Source of the DNA: Karstenula rhodostoma CBS 690.94
Taxonomy: Eukaryota; Ascomycota; Dothideomycetes; Pleosporales; Didymosphaeriaceae
Length of the DNA stretch: 64,000 bases
Reading direction: 5' to 3'
Assembly: GCA_010093485.1 (NCBI GenBank)
Contig: MU001503.1
Location: 1,695,132 to 1,759,131 of the forward strand
The notes below the pieces were generated by a model that had not been told where the DNA came from, did no database searches, and worked only from the letters and a program-made list of their open reading frames with translations. The position numbers were made by a program, and so were the translations under genes. Within the stretch, counting starts at the first letter, position 1. Every line of letters starts with the position of its first letter. Shown one piece after another: positions 10,200 through 22,400 of the stretch.

Positions 10200-11334
10200 G
10201 AAAGTGGACAGATAGAGCTATGTAAACACGAGTAGCATCGCACGGAATGATGATGGTTTCAGGACACGGTTTCCAGGACAATTTGTGAACTCGCAAGGCA
10301 CTCCATCGATTTCGATCCGGAAGTCACAGTATCACCCAGACACAATGACTGCGACCGTTGCAATTCGCGTAATTTTGGCTCGCACGCCACACGAAAAAAT
10401 ATCCTACATTAGATTGGAACAGAGCAAAGCGGAGTAGAAATGTCGGTGTATAGGCGACTACTGCCTGTTCCCCGAGCTGGGCTCCTTACGGACTCCGAGG
10501 CCAGACAATACTCTCAAATTCCTCAATTATGCATGACCTCACATATGCCTTAACTGGAGAGCTGGTATCTTAGCGTGGTCGGTTGAGCTGCATTGTCATA
10601 GGCTAAAATGGTTCACTTACCCTGGGTCAACGCTAACCTTTCGAAGAAGGTGGGTCTTGCCAGCTGCAACTTCCACGTTATTGTGCATCTATTACGAACG
10701 CCCTATTCTTTAATCGTCGTGTTATTTGCATACGTTCCCACACCCATGATACGTGCTGCCCTGTAATCCCGTTGATCTAAACAATCCGATTGGGTGAGTT
10801 GCCTCCAAAACTGAAATGCTCGCAGAGTACGTAGACGTAGTGCGCGTACATTCACCCAGAATAGATGGGTTAACCTAGAGCTTACATCAATCGGGTATGC
10901 CCTCGGATCTTTTTCAAATCCCTCATCCCATATTCCTAGTTACTTACAGAAGGTCACTGACGTTCTAGCTCCTGTCAACAGAATACACGAGCATCCGTCC
11001 GCAGAGAAGACAAAGCTCGCCCCCAACGCAGTGACGTGCTTGTGATGGAATTGGTTATCAGAACGGGATTAATATGTATCGGTCCGAGACTGAGATGCCG
11101 TTATTCAATCCGATTTTGCAACGAAACCGAAGGAGCTTTAGAACAATTGAAAACAGTAAAGGGCGAGATAACTCGTCACGATAGAAATGAGCTAGTTAAC
11201 GAGTTAAATACTTAGCTGGACATCTCTCCAAAAAACCGGATCCAGCATATTGGTCTTGAAGTGAAGATACTGTTGGTATTTTGAATCAATCCTTTTCAAA
11301 ATTTTAGAGCCTTTGAACACCAGTTGCAGAAGAT
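10200..11334. other. Intergenic upstream of the Zn2Cys6 regulator, with a degenerate cluster motif
   Basis: About 1.1 kb without a supported gene. At 10623-10638 it contains TGGGTCAACGCTAACC, which keeps the CAACGCTAACC part of the cluster motif but not the full core. It could be a weak site for the regulator encoded at 11335. No other element was recognised. Confidence 0.5.
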
Positions 11335-13440
11335 ATGTGTAAGTCTGTTCGCAGAGAATCCACTACCATCTCATATTCATGGTCCAATACTGATAGTCTT
11401 TGCGTTCTAGCCAGGAGCATACATGGCTGCTGGACATGTCGCCTCCGGAAGAAGAAGTGCGACGAATCTCGCCCTTTGTGTTTCAAATGTTCTTTGCTTC
11501 AGATTGACTGTCACGGTTATGGACCAAGACCTTACTGGATGGACAGAGGAGCGTTGCAAAGGGAACAGGCTCTAAAGCTGAAACATCTTATCTCCCAGAT
11601 CAAGTTCAACATGCGACAGCAAAAGGAATCGGGCACAGTAGAGCATGTGGAAGCAAGATTGAACGACCTGATCACTGGTCATAGGACCCTAACAAGACGT
11701 CTTATCTCGGAGCCAGCGAAAAAAACACCATCAAAAAGTGCGCTAGCATTTATAAACGATCATACGTCCGTCGGAACCGGAGTAGATCTATCTACATCCA
11801 CTCGGTCGATACATAGCGAGCCGTCTGACTATGTCACGTTTACGTCGGAACCGTGCTTTAAACGAACTCTCGGCGCAACCATGTGCGGATGTAGCCAGTG
11901 TTCTTCCGGAACATCTCCAAATTCATCAAACAGTGATTTCTTTCTCGAGCAGGAAGAAATAACCCGCGAATACGTTGATCTCTTAATGCAAAGTGGCCAA
12001 TCAAAATTTTCCAAGGAGACTATGGTCTCGCTGCACGAGCCAGTGTTGATTTCGAATCACTATAACACCGAAAATGAACAGTCAAATGGAAGGAATGCCC
12101 GGTGTGCTTCTCCGCAAAATTCATTCCCTGGATTCGAATGTCAAATGACTCAACCAGTCGGACGACCCAATCTAAATCCAGCTGCTGACACAGACGATGA
12201 CCTTCTCATGCACTATTTTGACCGGGTCTTCTACCTCTGTTGTCCATTCTACCCCTCCACTAGTTCACATGGGAGGGGCTGGCTGTTTTCCATTCTCATG
12301 CGGAAGAGTTCAGTGTACCACGCGGCTCTTGCTTTGAGCGAGTATCATCAGGCGACATCTTCCCAGCAGACCAGTTTCCAGCTTATGCAAGGAAGAGGCA
12401 AGCACTATAATCTAGCTTTGCAAGAATTGCAAGCGTGCATAGGAAATTTATGTTCGGGATACGAGAACCTATGTCTAGAGCACAATATCGAAGTCCTTGC
12501 TGCCATCCTCCATCTCTTATTCTACGAAGTAAGGCCCCCCATTACTAATGGCAATCGTTTTCTAAAATGCTATCAGATGATGAACGGGGGCAAGAGGAAC
12601 TGGCAGATGCATCTGAGAGCATCAAACGCCTTTATTCCCGCGCTTGTGCAGGCACAAATGGCATCGAGCCAAGCGGGACTGCAATATGCGAACGGCCTTC
12701 AGGACACAATGTCTTCAAAGACCGTGCCACGACCCGCAATCAGCTTTATTCTTGGGTTCCTCGTCTATATCGACATCATCTCCTGCATTTCGACTAGATC
12801 AAGGCCAATTTTGACCCTGGATCATAAGCTCATACTCACGACAGGCGGGATCGAACTGCCTATCCTGATAGGCTGTGATAACTGGGCCATGGTTTTCATG
12901 TTCGAGATTCTGTGCCTCGACAAATGGCAGGAGGAAGAGAATAAGGCGCGAAAAATGAGTCTCATGGAGCTTACGAATCGAGGTCGTGAGATCGAAGGTC
13001 GCTTGAAAGCACGACTGGCTGATTACAGGGATGGTCTTTCGAGCTATTCCAGAATGAGAGGAGACGTTGACAACATTCGTGTCACGAGGGTACTTGCCCT
13101 CTCCGCAATGACCTATCTCCATGTAGTCATTTCGGGTGCGTATCCAGAGATTCCCGAAATTAGGGACAGCGTCTCGAAGACGATAGACGCTTTGAAGAGT
13201 CTACCAGATCCGAAATTGTTACGGCATGTGACATGGTCACTATGTATATCAGGATGTTTGGCAGTCGATGGTCAGCAACAAAATTTTCGAGACCTTGCTT
13301 CTTCACCGCACATCAGCCAGTCGAGTTTAGAGGCCTTTAAAATTGTGGAAGAATGTTGGCATTTGAGGGAGACCAGTCGTTGTGACTGTGACTGGGCACG
13401 TGTTATGAAGCAGATGGGCGAGCACATTTTGCTCGGATGA
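11335..13440 (+). CDS. Zn2Cys6 fungal transcription factor, candidate NRPS-cluster regulator
   Basis: A binuclear zinc-cluster protein. The DNA-binding domain shows C-x2-C-x6-C-x6-C-x2-C-x6-C (CWTCRLRKKKC through CHGYG) near the N-terminus. A long middle region typical of fungal regulators follows, ending at residue 701 if read without splicing. A 72-nt GT-AG intron (11339-11410) is likely. Because it is a multiple of three and has no stop, the open frame reads through it; splicing gives a neater start, MSRSIHGCWTC. It lies within the NRPS block and ends 73 bp from the convergent monooxygenase. It is the best candidate to bind the CGGCAACGCTA sites, which begin with the CGG half-site favoured by this family. 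That assignment is inference. Confidence 0.88.
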   Translation: MCKSVRRESTTISYSWSNTDSLCVLARSIHGCWTCRLRKKKCDESRPLCFKCSLLQIDCHGYGPRPYWMDRGALQREQALKLKHLISQIKFNMRQQKESGTVEHVEARLNDLITGHRTLTRRLISEPAKKTPSKSALAFINDHTSVGTGVDLSTSTRSIHSEPSDYVTFTSEPCFKRTLGATMCGCSQCSSGTSPNSSNSDFFLEQEEITREYVDLLMQSGQSKFSKETMVSLHEPVLISNHYNTENEQSNGRNARCASPQNSFPGFECQMTQPVGRPNLNPAADTDDDLLMHYFDRVFYLCCPFYPSTSSHGRGWLFSILMRKSSVYHAALALSEYHQATSSQQTSFQLMQGRGKHYNLALQELQACIGNLCSGYENLCLEHNIEVLAAILHLLFYEVRPPITNGNRFLKCYQMMNGGKRNWQMHLRASNAFIPALVQAQMASSQAGLQYANGLQDTMSSKTVPRPAISFILGFLVYIDIISCISTRSRPILTLDHKLILTTGGIELPILIGCDNWAMVFMFEILCLDKWQEEENKARKMSLMELTNRGREIEGRLKARLADYRDGLSSYSRMRGDVDNIRVTRVLALSAMTYLHVVISGAYPEIPEIRDSVSKTIDALKSLPDPKLLRHVTWSLCISGCLAVDGQQQNFRDLASSPHISQSSLEAFKIVEECWHLRETSRCDCDWARVMKQMGEHILLG

Positions 13441-13513
13441 ATGGCTCTAACTTTGACAAAAACGATGGTTTCTTCTTAATCAAAGGTTGTTTAAAACCTT
13501 ACAATAGAATATC

Positions 13514-15403
13514 CTACAATCGGGTGATAATTCTGTGTGCCACACTTCCTCCGACCACTGCACTGATGCTGAGGACTATTAGAGCTGTGAAGGAAAGCTT
13601 TTGCAGAACTCCTGCCTCTTCAACCACACGGCCAACCTTGTGCGAGGTTCGATCTTGTACAATGCGCTTGAGAGACCCTTCAGCTTCATAGTCTTCATAG
13701 TTCACTTGCTCCACCAGCTGCTGATATTCCAGCACCAGCCCCGGCCAAAGATTGGTCACTTTCCCCGAGGAAGTCTTGTACCAATTGGTGCATCGGGTAT
13801 CGCTCACAGAGAAGCCTTTCAGGAGACTTTGCAGCCTCAAATTGTAAGCTTTGATTATCTCTGTGCGTGGCCGCAAGCTAAGAGTGCCGCCCAGATGTCG
13901 TGATTCGAGCACCGGTTTGATAAGTCCGCTAATGTATCTGCTCTGAGCCTCAATCATCAAAATGAAGCTGTTATGAAGCAGGCCAGTGTTGGGCCCAAGA
14001 ACGATTCCGAAGTTCGGCATGTCGTCGGCGCAGATGCCCAGGTACGCCTCAGCACTCTCTTTCCACACCTCATGCAGCGCGCGGCCGTTCCGGCCATATA
14101 TCTTCATCGGATGCAAAAAGTCGTTCGCTCGAAATCCAGTTGCATAGACAACAAGGTCGAACTGAGGCTCCACCTCCTCTGAGTGTCCATCGGTGCCGAC
14201 AACACGTATAGTCTGGGGCGTAAAGTCGTGGATGCGCCTCGCCTCAAGCTCAACATTAGGCAGGCCTAGTGCTGGGTAGAAGAAATCCGAGACAACCAAT
14301 CTTTTGCAACCAAGGGGATATTCCGGGGTTAACTTCTCCCATAGGTCAGGCCGATCAGGCAATTGTTCGCGCATCATGTTCAGCGCTACCTGTTTCAGTT
14401 GCGCATTCTCTTCTGTTTCGGAAAAATTGTTGGAAGAGAAGTCTCCTTCGTTGGCCGTAATGTAATACTTCCGCCAGTACCGTTGGGCAGAAGGGAAGTG
14501 GCGGTAAAGAGCTTTTTTCCACTCCGGGATGTCGACGTCCCCACGAGGTACCATCCAATGGGGCGTTCTTTGGAAAACCGATACCTTGTTCGCAACCTTA
14601 GCCAGCTCAGGTACGATTTGAACTGCGCTACATCCTGTCCGGCGAATAAAAAATCAGCATGGAGAGAAAAGCGTCAGTATTATGATAGACATACCACTAC
14701 CTATTACGGCGATCTTTTTGTCCTTTAAGTCGTACGTCCAGTCCCATCTGGCACTGTGCATTGTCTTTCCCAAGAAGCCGTCCCTGCCATGGATCTCTGG
14801 ATAGCTTGGTTGACTGAGTTGACCCACAGCGCTGACAAAGAAATCGCTCGAAAGTATGTAGCTGGAACTTGACTCAGCCTCTTTGCTGCCTTTAGCGACC
14901 CTAACAGTTGTCTTCCATTTCTTCAGCTCGTCGTCCCAAGTCGCTTCTTCAGCGGCGGAGCAGAAGCGGATATGCTCGTACAACCTGTACTCTTGCGCCA
15001 CACGAGTTAGGTATGAAAGGATTTCCTTTTGGCCGGGAAAGTCGCGAGTCCAATGACTATTAGGCGCAAAGCTGTAGCTGTAGACGACAGCTTGCAGATC
15101 GACAGCGCAACCAGGATATGTATTATCGTGCCTGTGCAACATGGATTGGAAATTTGACTTTAAACGGTAGCTATGTGCTTACCATGTACCGCCAATTCCG
15201 GAGGATTGCTCCAAGATGACAAAATCCCGACAGTGATTGCGCGTAATCAAATCAATCGCAACACAAATACCACCAATCCCAGCTCCGACGATAACCACAG
15301 AGGTATCGGTATAGCCTTGGCCACTGTCCATTGCCTCCTTAGTCCATATTTTGTCGTGTTCCATGTCTGATTTCGGGATGGATGATGATGGAGATGGTCC
15401 CAT
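13514..15403 (-). CDS. Baeyer-Villiger-type flavin monooxygenase with C-terminal membrane anchor
   Basis: A FAD/NADPH class B monooxygenase of 592 aa in three exons, with introns at 14635-14694 and 15132-15182; the spliced frame closes exactly. It shows the FAD Rossmann motif VVIVGAGIGG, GIGGTW, YPGCAVDLQ, the exact Baeyer-Villiger fingerprint FLGKTMHSARWD (FxGxxxHxxxW[PD]), and the NADPH loop VIGSGCSAVQ. The last 25 residues (LSFTALIVLSISAVVGGSVA) are a predicted transmembrane segment, so the enzyme is probably membrane-attached. Start is ATG 15403, with 15364 as the alternative. It likely oxidises the NRPS product or a free intermediate by oxygen insertion or N/S-oxidation. It shares a divergent promoter with the POT transporter. 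Confidence 0.9.
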
Positions 15404-15672
15404 GCACCTGCAACCAAGCAGATGAGTATTCAAGATGAAATTTTGGTGAGAACGATTATCTACGGAGGAACTTGAAATATAGCTGACGTAACTGAGGAGC
15501 CTCTGAAACAAAGATTGGGGCAGCCGCTCGACCAACACGCGTTTTCTACACGATCACCACGATTTCAGACTGGAACCTTATTGTCCACGCTGGTCATTGT
15601 CACTTTACTTGCTCGTTAAACAGAAAAAGCGCACCTGTGTGCAATTCCTCCATCAGCGGCTGTCCTGTGTGA

Positions 15673-15688
15673 AGCGGCAACGCTAGAA
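15673..15688 (+). promoter_or_regulatory. Putative cluster regulator site, copy 3
   Basis: AGCGGCAACGCTAGAA has the full 11-bp core with diverged flanks. It lies about 270 bp upstream of the monooxygenase start. This is the only copy oriented away from its nearest gene. Confidence 0.62.
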
Positions 15689-16212
15689 GCTTACATCGGG
15701 GAATTAGCAGACGTCAGAGAACCCAGCAGCTTGGCAGATTGTCCGTGATAGCTAATTGGTAGTGAACCGTGCCTTCCCTTACTAATCGATCAATGTTGAT
15801 CTATCATAAGTAGTTATGAACATTCTGACGCGAAGTTGCAGGCATGGACGTCATAGTAGGGGTTGCGGAGAGACGGAGCAAGATTCGGTTTGCATTTCGC
15901 GGGTGGTCCAGGCTTCACAGCTCTCCTGTTCTCATCGGGGGGCAATGAGATAGGTTTCCGTTCCCGAGGTGTGGGTGCGGTGATTAACGGCATCCATGCA
16001 GGTGCATTTGCTTTGCCGCTTGGGTATCTTCACGCGTCGCGGTCAGGCCTGCGGCTCGGCTCTTTAGCTTCGGGCCAAGGCGCTAAGACAGATGCGGGAC
16101 GGCCCCCGGCAAAGCTTGTGTGGAGACCTGCACCGCACCAATGATACCTCAACGCGCTGATTGGACACCCGGAGACCGATGAAAAGCTTGGTATACATGT
16201 ATACTCAACCTC

Positions 16213-16228
16213 GGCGGCAACGCTAACC
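16213..16228 (+). promoter_or_regulatory. Putative cluster regulator site, copy 4
   Basis: GGCGGCAACGCTAACC lies about 400 bp upstream of the POT transporter start and is oriented towards it. It is nearly identical to copy 2. Confidence 0.7.
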
Positions 16229-16626
16229 ATTCTGGCAGCGCCTGCACAAGAGAAACCGAGGGCGTGTGGAGTTGGAGGTCAAGTGCATCATTTACTGCTA
16301 GAGTGATCGTTGCGCTTCTCTGTGCACCAATCTTCAAAGTCTAAGCGTCGACTGGGGAATGATATTGATTGCGAGCCAGGCTTCTGGCGGTGTCATTCTG
16401 CATTGCCAAGCTTGTCGATGGGTCAACCATAGCTACCTACGCACCAGTGCGTGTGGTCCCACAGCGTAGCCGATAAAATCTCGACAGCTCGCATTCAACT
16501 TGTCAGTCATTGTTCAAGGCTCTACTTCTCAAGCTTATTGTGCTCTGGGGGAAACTGCGTAACACGTAGACGAACGACGTTTCGCGATCAGTACACTGGC
16601 ATTAAGGAAATCTGGTTCTTAGCATC

Positions 16627-18617
16627 ATGGCGGAGAAACCGGTAGAGGGAGGGATCGCGTCTCAGGTGTCCGGCGCCGCCCATGTCTCGGCGCTGACCGA
16701 GAAAACGACGACGGAGACGATGGTACACGAAAACTTTGGCGCAGTCGATTCTTCTCCAGCGATTGATCAAAACCTCCCAGCTACTAGGGGTCCGATTCCG
16801 TACCGTGTATGGATCACACAGGGCCTGGTCTTCATGGAGAGAGCAGCATTCTATGGCACCAGTCAACCGTTTCGTGAGTCTTCGTGTATACGAGTCAATA
16901 TATGGTATCAGGCTGACCATTTCCAAGAAAACTACCTTCAGCTTGAGCCGCATGACGCGCATCGACCTGGAGCCCTTGGATTCGGACAGGCGCGCGCCGT
17001 GTTGATAGTGTATATTTGGTTCATTTACATCTACTGCACGCCACTTGTCGGGGGACTTGTGTCTGATTGCTGGCTCGGCCGTCGTAAGACCATTTCGTAT
17101 GGATTTATGTAAGATCTGCTCTCTCTTCAGTCTTTTCCCGACGAGTGAGAAAGGCTAACGACCATAGTTTCTACATCCTTGGGCTCGCGATCCTTACTGG
17201 AACGGCTTTCTCGCACGAGATCTACAGTAAAGGTGGAACTGCAGGCTTCGTCGTTGGTACGCTATTTATCGGCGCCGGCGTGGGATTGGTGCGACCGAAT
17301 ATGACAGTGTTCATAGGTAGGTGCATTGGAAGCTATTGCTCCCAGCAAAATGCTTACCGTTAACAGTGGATCAATGCCCTGAAGAAGAACCAAAAATTGT
17401 GACTTTGAAAGACGGGACGCAAGCTGTGACGAGCCGTGAACTTACAATCGAGTTCATCTATAACATTAACTATTGGTACATATATCTAAAGGCTTTTTGG
17501 CTTTGATGTGCTGACATGTTGCTCAATAGGATGGTCAACATCGGCGGTTTAGCTGGCATAGTGACAACGTTCACCGAGCTGCACGCCGGGTTTGGCTACG
17601 CTTATCTGATTGGTCTCTGCATGATCGCTACTGCTGCAGTACTGTTCCAAGTGGGATACAACCATTTCAGTGAGTGATGGATTGCATGCTGAGTATCACG
17701 GTGGAGCAGAGTCTAACATAGTATTAGTCACGGCACCACCGGCAGGAAACGTCCTCACGTCTGTATTTGACGCATTACGTCGCCGCCGGCAATCAAACTA
17801 TCGCAAACCAACCGCTTCAGGAGATGTCACGCCATCGTCTTCCGAGCAAACCCCTGAACACCCAGATGAGAATGCGACGATCCTGGCCGAAGCAAAGGCG
17901 GCACTCTGGGCATGCCTGGTATTGTAAGTCCATCCTTGGGTCCCCAAAACCCTGATCACTGGTATCGTGAAAATCATCTGACCTCGTAGTCTTCCGTTCC
18001 CCGCTTTCATGCTATCCATAGACATCATGGACAGTGGTCTCGTGGCGCAAGCAGGCTCGATGGAGACTCACGGTCTCCCAAACGACATCATGTTCAATCT
18101 GAACCCAATCTCAGTCATTATCCTGCTGCCCTTCTTCCAAGGCTGGCTTTACCCATTCCTTGCTAAGAGGAAAATCAATTTCACACCCCAGCACAAGATC
18201 GCCGTGGGGCTGCTCTGTGCCGCAATGGCAATGGGGTACACGACCGGAATCCAACACCTTGTATACAGCACTGGACCATGTTACGATCGCCCTTTGAAAT
18301 GTCTCTCCGGAGATATTCCCAACAAAGTCAACATTGGGATCCAAACGCCGACCTACATATTTCTCGCCGCGGGAGAAATACTCGCTATCGTGTCAGGAAC
18401 TGAGCTCGCATATTTGAAAGCTCCGAACAACATGAAGGCAATCGTGCAGGCTATCTTCCAGTTGTTTAGTGCCATGGGAGGGGTTCTCGGAGTCGCTTTA
18501 TCGTTTGCCGCTGAGGATCCTAATATGGTCTATGTGTACGGATCGATAACGGGGCTCTTGGTTGTTACTGCCGTTGCCTTTGAGATCGCCATTATCTTCT
18601 TCAAAGCATTCCGTTAG
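16627..18617 (+). CDS. POT/PTR family proton-coupled peptide transporter
   Basis: A PTR2-like major-facilitator protein of 549 aa in seven exons. Introns are 16874-16927, 17109-17167, 17317-17366, 17476-17529, 17670-17727 and 17924-17989; joining them keeps one frame. Family signatures are ERAAFYGTSQPFQNYL (the ExxxxYG region of helix 1), GALGFGQARA, TPLVGGLVSDCWLGRRKTI, FIGAGVGLVRPNMTVFI, the hydrophilic central loop with FIYNINYWMVNIGG, and the C-terminal helices. The family imports di/tripeptides with protons at the plasma membrane. In an NRPS cluster it could move the peptide product or supply peptides. It is divergent from the monooxygenase, with cluster-motif copy 4 upstream. Confidence 0.92.
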
Positions 18618-19440
18618 AAGATGATACTAGAGTTTCGCAGGCGTTAATGCGCAAACGACGTGGCGGAAATGCACTTCTTCTCCAGCGGACCAAGTCGGGA
18701 TCCCGGAGCCGGGGAGCACTATTGGGAAGCGCCTGGGGGGTGCCTGTGAGGCTCCTGCAAGGAGGAGGGGACGTGGGGGTGAGTCATGTGTGAATCGTGG
18801 CACTGCTATGAAACTCCATGGAACAGAATAGATCGGACCGACACTGGTCATTGAGTATGATTTACTGCTGTGACTCCTGTTGGCTAGTAAAGGTCATATA
18901 GCACAGCTATATTCACTACACAAATTCTATTCGCGATTCATCAGAAAGAAAAAGTGCAAGCTCATTGCTGGAAGTGTTGCGTGATCATCTCGAATGTGCC
19001 GTGTTTGCTTTGTAAGGTCGCCACTGTTACAACCCAAGATGATCGATGTGCGGGTATCCCAGAACTCTGCTCTAGTGTCATGTTCAATGACCCAAGTGCA
19101 CCATCAAGTATCACTAAAAAAATCATACAGAAACTCCTACCGGTGGTTTCAGTGATAGGGATACAAGTTTCTCATAACACACGTCAAAACTTCTTTACCG
19201 GAACTGAGAAAGTAATATAATTTAAATCAAAATATCAATCGCCCGCGATAAAAGGTTCAGCCCATTCCAGGCACTCACAAGGGCGTGGCTAACGTTCAAC
19301 TCCATATCATCAAGATCATTCACTTGCTAGCGCCCCGAATTATCACCTTTAGCAATTCTTCATATCACCTGTGGCAGATAAGGGCTTCTTTCTTGGAAGT
19401 TCCCTGAGTACAATCCCTTTGAAACCGTCTCTACTACACT
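18618..19440. other. Intergenic, convergent 3' flanks of POT transporter and NRPS1
   Basis: About 0.8 kb. Both genes end here. No supported gene was seen. A weak ggctaacgtt resemblance to the cluster motif near 19288 has a core mismatch and is not called. Confidence 0.5.
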
Positions 19441-22400
19441 CTAGTAGGCTATATCAGTGCTTATTGATACAGAGCTCTCGAGATGAACAGAGTCCAGATC
19501 CAGTTCCTTGATGGTCAGGTCCATACCTCCAGGAGTAAAGAAGAAAGCGAGGATGCATTCGAGGGTGTCTAGGTAGCGAGTTGCCCTCCTTTCACTGAAA
19601 AAGTGCTCGTCCAGTTCAAGGACAAGATCCACTCCGGCGTTATCAGTACGGAGGCAAAAGTTCATGAATAATGCGTCGGATGATCCCTGAACCATTTCCG
19701 CGCGACTTCTGACCAGACCAAGGTTCTTCGTCGATGATTCCACGTAATCGTCGGCAGGGTGGACGACTAGAGTGGGAGCAGCTCTGAGCAACCGTTTCAA
19801 CTGATCGCCAAGATCAACTGTATGCTGCAAACTACCAGCTTCGCCGATTCGCTTATGGATGTTTTCCATAGTTTCCCGTAGAGTCGATTCATTGTCAATG
19901 CTGACAGCCAGAGGAGCTGTAGTACTCGTAGGCCCCATGAGACTGTCGATCCCAGTCAGTGCGGCATCTCTACCACCTAGGAGGATGTTGTAGAGTAGAT
20001 GGTTGTGTTTTTCGACATAAGCGGCAGCTATGGACCATGCTGTGAGTAAGACCGTCGCATATGAAATTCCCAATGGGAGACTTGATGGAAAACTAATGCC
20101 GAGAGTCGCAAAATGAGTGACGGTCGGGACGCGCGTGCCGTCTAGTCTAAAGTATAATAAGAACGGTTTCTCTTCCATCGCCTTGATAAGTGTGGAAGTG
20201 GTCGCGTCAAGCTCCTGGCCATAGACATAATCGATGAACTGGTTGTACCCGGGTCGAGATGGTGGAACAGCGTCATGATGATATGCGTAATCAATGTCTT
20301 CCAACAACAGTTTTCGGCACCAACCATCGAACACAACATGGGTACAAGACCAGACTAGATACTTGGGCTGGTCCTGACCTTCATTTATAAAGCTGAATCG
20401 TGATTGCGGCTGTCCGAGGCCCCACGATATCTCGCGATCCTCGCGCACAAGCGATGACAAGGTCTCCACATTGCGGGTAGCAACCTCGTCCTTCAGTACA
20501 ATTTGGATCGGATGCGATTTTAGAAGCAAAATTCGCGTGCGGAGGATTGAATTCGCTTGAACAATGCGCCGTAAAGTTGTCTCCAGCCTGGTAAGATCTA
20601 TGTCTGCCGGCAGTGACACGATGTGGCGAAAAGTGGTACCTCCTGGCGCGGCACCCTCTTCTTCAACGTAACGCTGCTGCTGCCTTGTGCAGGGATATGC
20701 ATCTTCGATGTCTTCGTATTTGATACTGTAAGCGGGAAGGACATCTTTCAGAGCGTGAACATCATAGCCAATCTTTCCCAGTAGGCTGAAAACTGTCGAC
20801 CCGTGCGATATCAGCTTCTCAATGGGCTTCATTTGAGAAGCCATGTCAGAAAGGATCGGATTCTCAAAGATTTTCCGGGCAGAGATATCCTGTCCTCGGT
20901 CTCGTAGGGCAGCCGCCATTCTGATAGCCATCAAGGAACTTCCAGCAAGCTCAAAGAAGTGAGCATTGGCCCCGAACTCATCCGCTTTCAGGCCTAGAAG
21001 ATTCTGCCAGAGCCCATGCAGTAGTTTTTCACCTTCCGTGGTGGGAGGCTCTATTATCCCGTTTTCAGAAAGAAGCCGAGGATCGAGACGTTGACTTAGC
21101 GTTAGTGCTTTGAGCGTCCGCCTATCTGCCTTACCATTCGTTGTGACAGGGATGTTTGTGACAGCCAAAAACACGGAAGGTATCATGTACTTCGGTAAAA
21201 TGGTCCCGAGGTGGCGAATCATTTGATCTTTCAGTTTTTGGATACGCTGCTGTAGTGTGGGGTCCAGATCTACTGCGCCGGTACGTTTCCCGCTTTTGCT
21301 TGCCAAATAAGCGATAAGGATGTCCGACTGCTGACCCTCGAATCTGGCGGAATCGACAAGAACGACGAGGTCGTCTTCGGCGAAGTAATCCTGGATACGA
21401 TGTCGGACCTCCTCCGCCTCAAGGCGCTGTCCGTTCACCTTCAACTGGAGATCGCCACGTCCGATGTATGAGACGCTACCATCTTCGAGATACCGGACCA
21501 GATCTCCCGTTTTGTACATGCGCGATACATGACCTTCTCGGAAGTCTTGCAGCCACGATGGAGCATCGATAAACTTTTCCCTTGTGACCTCGGGGCGGTT
21601 CATGTAGCCAATCGCTAGATTAGGACTTTCTATGACAAGCTCACCCACCGCTCCTAGCGGGGTGATGAGATTGTGGTTGTCGGGTTTCAAAACCCATACA
21701 CTGGTCCCAACGCTGTGGCCGATGTTCCTGGGGTCATTTCGGGTCAAGTTACGGTTGATACTGCACTTGACGGAACACTCGCTTGGTCCATATCCGTTCA
21801 TCAACTGTACTTTGCCATCCCATTTGTCGATCAGGGCTTGGTGAGGGCTTTCTCCCGAGAGAAGAAGAATCTCGAGATCTGGCAGCTCGTTCTGCTTCAA
21901 TGTATCGGCAACGGAAGGCGTTATATTGGCGAAATTAACGCGCGCATCCTTCATGAATGCACTGATGTCTCCCATGATATCATCTTCTGATGGAAGACAC
22001 ACACAACCACCAAACATAAAAGTCGTCAATATATCCTCGACACTCGGATCGAAGTTGAAAGGTGCAAACTGCAGCACGCGCGAATTCGAATTCCTCCCAA
22101 TCAAAGGTGCGCGAGCCAGAGCACCACTCGCGAAGCTCTTATGCTGTACAGCAAACACTTTTGGAGTGCCTGTAGTTCCTGACGTAGAAAGTACATATAA
22201 CATACTGTCTGGTGTCGCGATCTTTCGGTGTGACTCTGCAACCGGTTGGAAAGACGCTATCGTCTCGTCATTGATAACAATGGTGTTCTGAACCAAACCA
22301 GGGAAGTTCCTCTGTTGTTTTGCGGAGCAGAGGACGACCTTTATATTTGCTTGTTCGGCAATATCCAAAAGACGCTGTCTCGGGTTTGTTGGCGAAAGAG

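Larger units (their letters stand above)
15404..16626. promoter_or_regulatory. Divergent promoter region of monooxygenase and POT transporter
   Basis: About 1.2 kb between divergent starts. It contains two copies of the cluster motif (15673-15688 and 16213-16228), one near each gene. Small open frames here show no recognisable protein. Confidence 0.6.

Noticed and set aside
15863..16144. 93-codon frame in the monooxygenase/transporter promoter
   Set aside because: No family similarity, Gly/Arg-rich composition, and it lies within a regulatory interval.
19280..19300. Possible seventh cluster motif near the NRPS1 3' end
   Set aside because: The core carries a mismatch (AACGTTAGCC) and it lies at convergent 3' ends, not in a promoter.
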